Positions 8,721 through 15,636 of a stretch of DNA of 15,636 bases are shown here, piece after piece. The notes beneath the pieces were generated by a model. The model had not been told where the DNA came from, searched no databases, and was given only the letters and a program-made list of their open reading frames with translations. The number at the start of each line of letters is the position of its first letter. Position 1 is the first letter of the stretch. Where the stretch lies: NCBI GenBank assembly GCA_003550305.1, contig QKYT01000849.1:29023-44658 (forward strand). The letters run 5' to 3'. This DNA is from Glomus cerebriforme. Taxonomy: Eukaryota; Glomeromycota; Glomeromycetes; Glomerales; Glomeraceae. Position numbers and translations under genes: made by a program.

Positions 8721-9830
8721 CTACTGGAAATACATCAAGAGCATAACAATCAGCAATTTTATCCATTCCCGATGCCCTTTTACTGCTGTTGGTAAATCAA
8801 TAGGTCTTAAAGCAGAAAGTTCAGCACGAATAAGACTATGATTTGGCTCTTGAAATATTTCAGAGGTCTTCTGACTATTATATAAAGAAATTATGCGTTG
8901 TGGACAATCCCGAATTTGATAAAGCATCTGTGCAAAAGCTTTGACATGTACTCCCATTTTAATATTGCTAATTCCTATAATAGTGTCAAAATGATTAGGA
9001 ATTTCAAAAGAGATGCCAGCTTCTACAGTACTTGTGTAAATTACACAGTCAAGAGAACTTCAGGTAGCATTAATATTAGTGAAATCCTCTTGTCATTGCA
9101 TTCCATCCATTTGGCCAAAATAAACACGAGTTAAAATAGGTTAACCATCCAGTTTTTGCAATGTGAAAGCTTGGTTTGCTAAAGCTGAGCTTTTTTACAT
9201 GATGTCATTGCAAAAGCAACATGCTTGCCTTCTCGAAGCATCTTAAGACCTCTTCTCATAGCCTCTGAACCTTTGTCCATATCATAAAGAATCTTAATAG
9301 TTTCGCCTATACGTGGTTGATATTTATTATCAAAAATTTGTATATCATTATCTCGATATTGTTTTAAGAAAGCTATAGTGGAGTCATTCGCAAAAGCATC
9401 CATAGCCACAACATGAATAGCTGACTTTAGCAAATCTTGCATAGTATTTTCAGATTCTCGCACATGAACACCACTAGACATTTGGCGTATAACCGCATTG
9501 ACTTCATCTAAAATAACTACATATGAACGCCTTCCATGAAGCTCAATACGATGTGTACTTTCAACCTGGATGATAATAACATCCCAATTACTTATAGCTA
9601 AACTACCCTCAACTTCTTGATATTGGCATACGTGAAGTCCTAAATTCTGTAATATTTCAATTTTAGCTTTAGTCTCATTGGTAAGAGTTTTGCGATATGA
9701 AACCCAGATAAAGCAAGGCAAATTTTCTCTATTTCCAGCTAAAGAGTTGAGAATTCCTCTTAAAGCTTTTGTTTTACTAGTACCTATGGGTGAACGGATA
9801 AGAGTCGTACTACATACAGAACTTAAGTCT
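8721..9830 (-). pseudogene. UL9-like superfamily-2 helicase domain of the replicase
   Basis: The ATP-binding region lies at about 9760-9800 (SPIGTSKTK, a P-loop with Ser where Gly is usual before the Lys). Then come a FIWVSYRKTL strand typical of motif Ia, and the Walker B equivalent VVILDEVN (DEV codons 9500-9508). The first half stays open to 9179. The second half is in another frame and carries three stops (9141, 9093, 9060), but keeps the YFGQMDG, YTSTVEAG and GISNI strands and a motif-VI-like Gln/Arg segment (QMLYQIRDCPQR) expected of the RecA2 lobe. Herpesvirus-type origin-binding helicases share this arrangement. ATP-driven unwinding at an origin is the inferred role. Confidence 0.65.
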
Positions 9831-10338
9831 GGATAAGCTTCTGGAGCTCTTCCATCTCTTTTACATTAATATTTTTTTCAGACAATTCAGAGAGTAAATG
9901 TAGATTTTTTACAACATTAATTAACCTGTCATTCAATTCCCATTTAGGTCTTTCTTTTGCCTTGATTATACCTGATGCCTCTCCAAATATTAGTCCTTTA
10001 TGATCTGGCTTATATTGATTTTGCCGATAGCATTTAAGTACAAAATGGCCGTTACTCCGAAGAAAGCCATATAATTGATCTCTTTCATGTTTGATTCCGC
10101 AAATAGGACATGCTTTATATGACTTTGCTTGGAAGTTGACAAATCCCTTTCTAATATGGCCAATTTCAAGCCACTCATATTTTGCTGTAACTAAACCAGC
10201 TCCCTTGCTTAAGGCGGTTTCATCTTCGATATGTTGGAATTCATCCTTTTTTGGCTTTTCAGGAGAAAAGGTCTGTGGCCAGATTTTGGAATAATCAGAT
10301 TTAGGTTGAATTAAATAATCTTCTAGCTTGCGATATCC

Positions 10339-11043
10339 TTATTTAACTGAAGAAACTGCAGGTCTTTTAACTCTATCTTCCTTTGCCGATCCAAGAAGCT
10401 GAAGACTAAAATGTGATTTATAAAGCTCAAGGTCAATAAATTCAGAGTATAGTTTCCCAACTCTATCAGCAACTTTTTTCACAAATCCTCTAAGGTCTCT
10501 ATAGTCAACGAACTGTGCATATTGATACACAATATGCCAACTGCATTTATTAGTATTAGATAAACTGGCTAAGGCAAAAGCATCTAATATTGTAAGATGG
10601 TTTAAATCAGAATATAAAATATCAACACAGGCAATTAAGATTCTGAATAATAAATCTTCGTGAGTAATTTTATATTTATCTAAAAAAGGGAACTCAGGGT
10701 TCATTGGATCTGGCTTTTGCCTCGCATCAATATCCAGAACCAGGCGAAGAGGCAGATTCCCATCAATGCATTCGTGAGCATCAGGGATTCCATAAACTTC
10801 AGATAGATGATTGACTACTGTAAAACCTTTTCCAGATACTTGAATAATATATTTATCAAAAATCTCTTTAGAATGATAGGCTCCTAGAAGAGAGATATCA
10901 TTATTATTATTAGACAAATATTGAAAGTATATATGATTATTGTAACCAGGCTCATAATCGAGGTCAGCTAAACCAGAGAAGAGCCTGATTGCATCATTTA
11001 TTGTTTTAGGACAAGGCCCAGAATTTTTTTGTGCAAGTAGCAT
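10339..11043 (-). CDS. primase core (archaeo-eukaryotic primase superfamily), the longest intact part of the replicase
   Basis: This is the open 234-codon first segment of the replicase. Residues 99-108 read LRLVLDIDAR, the hhhDhD metal-binding motif (Asp104 and Asp106). Residues 167-173 read CSWHIVY, the sxH motif (His170). IDLELY at 203-208 supplies the third acidic residue, and FSLQLLGSAK follows, where many relatives have Arg in place of Gln215. Spacing and order fit the herpes-pox/NCLDV-type primase clade. The TAA at 10339-10341 separates this core from its zinc ribbon, which continues in the same frame with GYRKLEDYLIQP. If translated as it stands, it would give a truncated primase without the ribbon. 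The start codon is the first ATG and is preceded by an AT-rich leader. Confidence 0.7.
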   Translation of the reverse strand: MLLAQKNSGPCPKTINDAIRLFSGLADLDYEPGYNNHIYFQYLSNNNNDISLLGAYHSKEIFDKYIIQVSGKGFTVVNHLSEVYGIPDAHECIDGNLPLRLVLDIDARQKPDPMNPEFPFLDKYKITHEDLLFRILIACVDILYSDLNHLTILDAFALASLSNTNKCSWHIVYQYAQFVDYRDLRGFVKKVADRVGKLYSEFIDLELYKSHFSLQLLGSAKEDRVKRPAVSSVK

Positions 11044-11149
11044 AATACAATATATGGAAATACTAAGTATAAAATTACATGTAAATTTCCCAAATCTTCA
11101 AAATAAAAATTTTGAGCGAATATGCTTGTTAGCAAAATACTGGGTCGGT

Positions 11150-11347
11150 GGTAGTACCCAAAAGTAATCAATATAATAATGCCTAAAAATAATCAATGTA
11201 GTAGTACCCCAAAGTATTCCAGAGTAGTAACTATACGAGAAAGAATTCTAGAAAGGCTCAGGCGAAAACTAGGGTATAAATTTGGTAGTATCCAAAGGTA
11301 GAATTATATAGAAATAAAATAAGAAATTATGTTTTTGGATACTACCA
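11150..11347. repeat. GGTAGTAYCCAAA motif cluster with hairpin
   Basis: The motif appears at 11150-11165, 11201-11215 and 11284-11300, and inverted at 11332-11347. The last two contain a perfect 14-bp inverted repeat (TGGTAGTATCCAAA, 11283-11296 and 11334-11347) with a 37-nt loop. A shorter AAAARTAATCAAT repeat lies between the first two. The cluster is 100-300 bp upstream of the replicase start and could serve as promoter, origin or element end. Confidence 0.5.
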
Positions 11348-11439
11348 CTGATAGGCAGGAAAGAGATCGGAAAGGTAGAAAGATTCAGGAGAATACACGA
11401 AAAAGGGTATGAAAGCAATATACCCTGAACTAATTTGGC

Positions 11440-11640
11440 ACTTCATGCCTCATCCTTGGCAATCAAAAGGGTCACAAAAGGCAGGATTGCAAGAATGGCA
11501 TAACACTAATACTTCGTATGTGTCTCACCGGCAATCAAAAAGTGAGTGAATAGATTGCAACACATCTTTAGCAAATAGATGATGGATTGCAAATTCAGTA
11601 CTTCGTGCCTTATCTGGCAATCAAGAGATTGGCAATCAAG
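11440..11640. repeat. iteron-like cluster of GCAATC/GATTGC boxes
   Basis: GCAATC occurs at 11459, 11531, 11617 and 11632, and its complement GATTGC at 11485, 11553 and 11585: seven boxes in about 180 bp. Three of them sit in a longer degenerate unit resembling ACTTCGTGCCTTATCTGGCAATCAA (11440-11466, 11511-11536, 11600-11625). This is the layout of a replication iteron or a multi-site protein-binding region, about 400-600 bp upstream of the replicase start. That it is an origin is inference. Confidence 0.45.
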
Positions 11641-11680
11641 AAGGAAAATATATGGGCTGATTAATATAATGCAAATTACA

Positions 11681-11697
11681 CTTCTGATCCTCTAACC
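11681..11697. repeat. 17-bp direct repeat, copy 2
   Basis: The sequence is identical to 5590-5606 and in the same orientation, beyond the iteron-like cluster. It might mark the right limit of a recombinase-mobilised unit. Confidence 0.4.
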
Positions 11698-11794
11698 AAC
11701 TGACCACCAAACTAGGCTCTCAAAAGTTACTCAAAAGTTACTTGAAAGTGACAGGAAAGTGCCTGGAACTGGCGAGAAATCGAACACGTGATTA

Positions 11795-12110
11795 TGACAC
11801 AGTAAGGCGCAGTAAATTTTGTTAATTTTGGCCAGCACTATTCCATAATTTCAGCCAGAACTTTGGACATAAGAACTCAGCATCCAAGCTGGCATATAAG
11901 AGGTCTAAAACTGGTGAATTAATAGAACTACACTAGCACCTTGCCAGTTCCTCACCAGTTCCATGACAGTTCCAGGTCACTACCATGGCACTATCATGAC
12001 GCCGAGTTGGATCCTCAAATCACGTGTCCTAAAGATCGGTCAAAATTATGGCATAGTGTCAGCCGAAATTAAACGCAAATTTACTGCACCACCCGACATG
12101 ATATTTTTTT
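11795..12110. mobile_element. MITE-like foldback element (imperfect terminal inverted repeats)
   Basis: The segment from about 11800 to 11910 (key words GCAGTAAATTTT, CCATAATTT, ACTTTGGACA) reappears inverted at about 11985-12100 (AATTTACTGC, AAAATTATGG, TGTCCTAAAG). The arms are 75-100 bp and clearly diverged, with a core of roughly 75-100 bp between them. GAACTGG/CCAGTTCC words also repeat in and around the core (11762-11776, 11941-11975). No coding capacity is visible. A nonautonomous DNA transposon or a degenerate LTR-like piece would both fit; no target-site duplication could be confirmed. Confidence 0.45.
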
Positions 12111-12146
12111 ACCATATTTTGACATCTAGAAAGACAAGCAAACAGG

Positions 12147-12153
12147 NNCACAN
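12147..12153. other. ambiguous bases in the assembly
   Basis: Three N positions (12147, 12148 and 12153) sit between the foldback element and the tandem repeat. They indicate uncertain consensus, plausible in collapsed repeats, and mean local structure here should be read with care. Confidence 0.95.
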
Positions 12154-12208
12154 CCCATCCATATTTACTAACCAACAGGTCACAGAGAGGAAAAATAGAC
12201 CCCATCTT

Positions 12209-12400
12209 TAGGACGTATTAATCAATAGATTATAATGTCTTAGGACATATTAATTGATAGACTATAACATCCTAGGACATATTAATTGATAGACTATAAC
12301 ATCCTAGGACATATTAATTGATAGATTATAATATCCTAGGACATATTAGTCTTAAACAAGCAGTATTCTAGGACATATTAATATATTAATATATTAATAT
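12209..12400. repeat. 32-bp tandem repeat array
   Basis: Copies of a 32-bp unit starting TAGGACATATTAATTGATAG begin at 12209, 12241, 12273, 12305, 12337 and 12369, exactly 32 bp apart. The first four are near-identical, the fifth keeps only its first half, and the last runs into a palindrome. Each junction carries a CCTAGG or TTAGG word. It is noncoding. Confidence 0.85.
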
Positions 12401-12416
12401 GTTCTAGAATACTGCT
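12359..12416. repeat. 58-bp near-perfect palindrome closing the tandem array
   Basis: The left arm starts AGCAGTATTCTAGGACATAT and the right arm is its reverse complement, with 28 of 29 positions matching, and no spacer. The last unit of the 32-bp repeat forms part of the left arm, so the array ends in an inverted half-copy of its own unit. It could extrude as a cruciform or be a fold-back replication scar. Confidence 0.8.
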
Positions 12417-13456
12417 ACTGTATATCTTTTTGGTTTGAACTGTTTCACGTTTGCCAAAAAATTTTTTTAACTTTAATACAAGGTATAATAATTATCAAAA
12501 TTGTATCATCTGTCTTTTTTTATTATTAGCATGTTTACACATCCTAAATAAAAAAAAATATATATTATTTTATTCTCTTTTAAAAAATGACTTTGAAAAC
12601 AAAGAATTGCAGTCACTTTCATTAAATACAGCTAAATAACAAATCTAATTAGCTTTTATTGCTTATATTATCATATATTGATAAATGACAAGCAAAAATC
12701 CTCCTAGTATCCTCCTTTCAAGAAAACATTATGAGCGAGGAATTAAAGAATAAATTAGAATTAAATATTTAAAACTGAAATAAATGAACTTAAAAGCGAT
12801 CAAAAGAAAATAATGAGGAAGAAATGGGAATCTTCAAAACAAAAATCTTTAGAATTATTTAATTATTCAAGTACTCTTATACCACATTTCAAGACAAAAA
12901 TAACTGTTATTTAATCGTATTCTTTTATTTTGAACTAATTGTTAGACAAGTCCAATACTTTGAAGAGACGACTTGCTTAGATCATATGGAAACCCGTCAA
13001 GTGTCAGGATTATTATAGAAAAGAGGCTTTTTATGATACTTTTAATATCATATGATCACTGACACTCAGTGGTTACCGAAGAAGGTATAACTATGCATAT
13101 AGAATGCACTTATCTACACAAAATACTATTTAATATAAAATTTACTTTTATTAGAATACTTTATATAAATATCTAGAAGCATCACTTTTTTTTCATCCAA
13201 CTGGCTTAAATTATATTTCTAAAAATTTGCAATCATTGTATTTTATATTTTAGGAGTGAAGTGATATTTCTACAGTATTTAGTCAGAGAAATTAATAATT
13301 TTATTAAAGCAAAATGGCATTTATCAAGTTCAATTTCATCTACTAACTTTAATATTCATTATTTCTCATAACAATCACAAATTTTTTAACTTCGTTGACC
13401 AAAAAAAATCGACTTTAGGCAAGAAAAAAAATTGTAGCCTAATTGAATATACTGTA
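12417..13456. other. AT-rich noncoding stretch with one coding-like scrap
   Basis: Most of this is AT-rich sequence with homopolymer runs. At 12731-12772 a 13-codon ORF begins MSEELKNKLEL. One base out of frame, 12765-12914 then stays open for about 49 codons of Lys-rich sequence (NELKSDQKKIMRKKWE). Together they may be a frameshifted gene scrap; the family is unknown. Short dyads occur at 12980-13071. No RNA gene is recognised. Confidence 0.25.
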
Positions 13457-13549
13457 TTATAGTGTTAAAATCGATGTTGAGTATAGTGTATAGTGTATCA
13501 TATAAATATGTATTGTATAATTATTTATAAAATTATACATATACTGTAC

Positions 13550-13645
13550 CTCTGTGTTAAGGTTCTCTTCATGCATGAATAATATCTTTTCATTAACAAA
13601 ATTAATATCCAATATTTCTTGCACACATCTCATCTTTTCACTCAT
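13550..13645 (-). CDS. possible small exon, unknown
   Basis: On the minus strand the ATG at 13643-13645 opens about 32 codons of protein-like composition (MSEKMRCVQEILDINFVNEK). A GAG/GTACAG sequence at 13550/13549 could be a splice donor, after which the frame turns into low-complexity AT-rich sequence. No acceptor or downstream exon is identified. It could equally be chance; no homology is recognised. Confidence 0.2.
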
Positions 13646-13860
13646 CTGATGTAGAATATTTTTTATTTTTTTTCATTATAAATATACAATTTGAAAAATA
13701 ACAGAAATTCTGATCATTTTTTTTAATTTATATTTTTATTATATTTAAAAAAAATGTATTATAAATTATTTTATGTAAAGAAATAAAGAAATATAAAATA
13801 GAATACTGATATAAGAAGTGAGCAAGTATAAACATATTTCTAAAAACAATTTACAATTAA

Positions 13861-14237
13861 CGTTTTGCTAATACCTTCCTTATCATCATTTTACCGACAT
13901 TTTCCTTACCCATTACAACAACTAATACCATTACAGTCCTTTTACCGGCTCATTATTTCCAATTTTGCCAGCATCTAACTATTATTCCTGTTTTGCTAAT
14001 CGCTAATGCCTCCCTTGACACTATTTTTCATTTTACTAAATCATAACCATGTGCCATCATTTCTTTTATTACCAGCCATTCTTATATATATATGTGCATA
14101 ATTTCTCATCAGTACTTGTATTACTAGAACCACCTGACCTATCTAAGAAATGGTATCCCAAAGTTGTACAATATTACATTACCAATATCGATATTATCAA
14201 AGAACTTGCCCCTGAATCCTATAATGACACTGAATGA
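13861..14237 (+). pseudogene. degenerate coding-like segment
   Basis: This strip is less AT-rich than its surroundings and is open in overlapping frames: about 13861-14040 reads with a Thr/Pro/Ile-rich pattern (LPITTTNTITVLLPAHYF). The last part, about 14130-14237, reads PPDLSKKWYPKVVQYYITNI and ends at a TGA (14235-14237). Residue use in the last part looks like real protein. No ATG or domain joins them convincingly; a decayed repeat-borne gene is the most likely reading. Confidence 0.25.
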
Positions 14238-15296
14238 TTGTTTGCTCACATTGTAAATATAATCATGGGGAAAATATGTCAAATTATGTTTATTGGTTGC
14301 AAAGTTTCTTTGAATTGCATCTGTTATAAGTCTACTAATTTGCAATAAAATAACTTACTATTATAATAACTAGCTTAATGACGAGATAAACTTTTTTAAA
14401 AGATTAAGGTACGGTATTTTATCATCATTCTAATTTTTGATTTGGTTTATATAATTTAATCAAAGTTAAAACAAATATAATTCTGGCTAAAATTAAAACT
14501 TTGTATGACATGTTATAATAACGTAAGTAATATTCTCATGTTATGCAAAAAAATTTATAATTGAATATTTTAATTTATTTATTTTTAAAACAATATGGAT
14601 ATTCTTTTAAAAACTCGTAAATTCTTACTTGACACTGTATATTCGTATTTTTTTTTTAAAAAAAAAATAACATCTATCTTCATAATATTTTGCATTACTC
14701 TTAGTTTATTTTTATTATCTAATTTCAAATGCCAATTAAATAATTTTATGTTAAATATTCTGCTGGTTTATATTGAATATCAATAAAACAGCTTAATAAA
14801 ATCCTTTTCTTTATTGTTTTTTGAAATGTATATTCTGTTATTATATACTGTATATTTTATACGACGAAATATTGACAATAACCTTTTTTTGCAACATTTA
14901 AATTAATTCAGAAAATTTGTCTTTATCATTAAATATCAATTCGCAAAATCTTTTCATCTTTGTAATACCTTCATTACCATATTTATCATTTAAATTTTCT
15001 TTTTTACTTTTTGGAAGGGAAGAATTATACCTTAAAAATAATTACTCAAATTGAAGGTTTTGTAAAATACTGTTTTCCATTATTTGCATTATGTTAATTA
15101 TCTTAAAACATAATGGGTATGTTGAATATCAAAAGATCTATTTTTTCAGTTTTGGAGTTATAAATAGCACGCAGTAAATCACGTGCTTTGCACGGATAAA
15201 TTTCAGTGGTTGTGGAAAGAGGGAAAATTGTTTAAAATAATGTCGCGCAAAATACTATAAAGAGAGCGATAAACACTAGTGATCAACAATTTAACA
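14238..15296. other. AT-rich stretch without recognisable genes
   Basis: Long A and T runs and short random ORFs only. A TATAAATA word at 15162-15169 and an ACTATAAAG word at 15253-15261 lie in the slightly less AT-rich final part. Nothing else is supported. Confidence 0.3.
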
Positions 15297-15392
15297 ATGG
15301 CATCACTGTTTTCAAATGTGATCATTGATTTAACAGTTGAAACGATTTTAGACGTTCATTTGGTTCATATTTCCAACATTCTGAATAAATGA
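15297..15392 (+). CDS. possible short ORF downstream of a TATA box
   Basis: A 31-codon ORF starts MASLFSNVIIDLTVETILDV at an ATG in AACAATGG context. It follows a TATA-like ACTATAAAG by about 36 bp. It ends at TGA 15390-15392. It may be the first exon of a gene or an ORF in a repeat. No family is recognised. Confidence 0.2.
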   Translation: MASLFSNVIIDLTVETILDVHLVHISNILNK

Positions 15393-15451
15393 ATTAATTT
15401 CATTAATAAATTATTGTTCATATAAAATAATTATATATATGAAGATATTGG

Positions 15452-15636
15452 GTGCGTTCACAAATTCAATTGGATTGGATTGAGTCGATGCCCCAATCCG
15501 ATCTACCTTCACAAATTACAAATTTGATTTGGATTGGATTGAGTCGATCCAATGGATTGAATTGGATTGGATTTTTACTATTAAACTAGCCAGTAATTTT
15601 CTACCAGTACCCACGGGTTACAGGTAGGGATGGGTC
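15452..15636. repeat. GGATTGGATTGAGTCGAT repeat and ACCCACGGGT motif at the right edge
   Basis: The 20-mer TTGGATTGGATTGAGTCGAT occurs twice, at 15470-15489 and 15529-15548, each preceded by TTCACAAATT. Further GGATTGGATT words fill 15550-15570. The final 30 bp carry a palindromic ACCCACGGGT (15608-15617) and end in GGGATGGGTC. The whole looks like the terminal region of a short dispersed transposon cut off by the window edge. Confidence 0.5.

Larger units (their letters stand above)
7719..11043 (-). pseudogene. primase-helicase replicase of a mobile element (AEP primase + zinc ribbon + UL9-like SF2 helicase), decayed
   Basis: About 1,100 codons run from the ATG at 11041-11043 to the TAG at 7719-7721. 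Order: primase core, CPIC...C zinc ribbon (about 10035-10120), linker, helicase with a Walker-A-like RSPIGTSKTKAL and a DEVN box, the second helicase half with VIYTSTVEAGISFE and a Q-rich MLYQIRDCPQR motif, then a C-terminal domain of about 330 codons. Homology-like sequence continues across every break, which is why I treat it as one gene. In-frame stops: 10339-10341, 9141-9143, 9093-9095, 9060-9062, 8432-8434, 8157-8159 and 8133-8135. Frameshifts: near 9850, 9185, 8765, 8460 and 8240. The combination matches the replication module of large DNA viruses and plasmid-like elements (Herpes_ori_bp-type helicase). Its job would be to prime and unwind DNA during element copying in the nucleus. Introns cannot explain single isolated stops inside conserved motifs. 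The final 330 codons are unassigned. Confidence 0.75.

Noticed and set aside
8429..9134. Plus-strand ORFs of 105 and 78 codons
   Set aside because: They are antisense to the replicase, whose motifs continue on the minus strand.
10091..10294. Plus-strand ORF of 67 codons
   Set aside because: It is antisense to the replicase zinc ribbon and linker.
7719..11043. Introns as an explanation for the replicase stops
   Set aside because: Conserved sequence continues on both sides of each stop with no missing or extra block, and no paired GT...AG sites flank them at a normal intron length.
12209..12400. CRISPR array
   Set aside because: The 32-bp units are head-to-tail with no spacers, and the genome is eukaryotic.
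12451..12639. ORF of 62 codons rich in Phe, Leu, Lys and Asn
   Set aside because: Its composition is that of random AT-rich DNA; no motif or start context supports it.
12980..13071. Possible structured RNA with interleaved 8-9 bp inverted repeats
   Set aside because: Pairings are short, compete with a local 6-bp hairpin, and match no RNA class I know; chance is likely in AT-rich DNA.
14595..14786. ORF of 63 codons with a hydrophobic stretch
   Set aside because: Phe/Ile/Leu-rich by AT content alone; a poly-T/poly-A core makes a real membrane protein unlikely.

Overview
The window looks like a gene-poor, AT-rich piece of the repeat-laden nuclear genome of an arbuscular mycorrhizal fungus (Rhizophagus / Glomeromycotina type). 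The main reasons are a Crinkler-type effector gene with a GTAAGT...TAG spliceosomal intron, a second lone Crinkler-type ubiquitin-like domain, a cysteine-rich LRR gene of the Grr1/AMN1 kind, and many decayed mobile-element genes. The species assignment is inference from family recognition; no database was searched.

Layout. (1) 1-2940: a Crinkler effector with a nuclease-like C-terminus on the minus strand (272-1724; one intron, one probable frameshift), then a stand-alone ubiquitin-like Crinkler header (1983-2278, minus). (2) 2937-4315: an LRR gene on the plus strand, broken by a frameshift near the start and two in-frame stops. (3) 4515-11043: the most interesting block, a set of genes that looks like one self-replicating mobile element. 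Read 5'->3' on the minus strand it holds a very long replicase gene (archaeo-eukaryotic primase, zinc ribbon and UL9-like superfamily-2 helicase; 11043-7719), a tyrosine recombinase-like gene (6790-5691), a coiled-coil protein (5506-5036) and a retropepsin-like protease (4937-4515). Two small paralogous zinc-binding proteins (7070-7324 and 7447-7689) lie on the plus strand between replicase and recombinase. The replicase, recombinase and protease carry premature stops or frameshifts; the coiled-coil and zinc proteins are open. No reverse transcriptase, DNA polymerase or DDE transposase is visible. (4) 11044-12420: noncoding repeats upstream of the replicase: a GGTAGTAYCCAAA motif cluster with a hairpin, an iteron-like cluster of GCAATC/GATTGC boxes, a MITE-like inverted repeat, three ambiguous bases, and a 32-bp tandem repeat ending in a 58-bp near-perfect palindrome. 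(5) 12420-15636: very AT-rich DNA with no convincing intact gene, a few coding-like scraps, and transposon-like repeats at the right edge.

How the parts could fit together: primase plus helicase would copy the element, the recombinase would integrate or excise it, and the upstream repeat clusters are candidates for an origin or promoter. The protease and coiled-coil protein would be accessory (perhaps gag-like). This copy appears dead: at least seven stops and five frameshifts in the replicase, three stops and one frameshift in the recombinase. Where the ancestral codon can be guessed, the stops fit C-to-T (or G-to-A) transitions, as expected of decay of methylated repeats.
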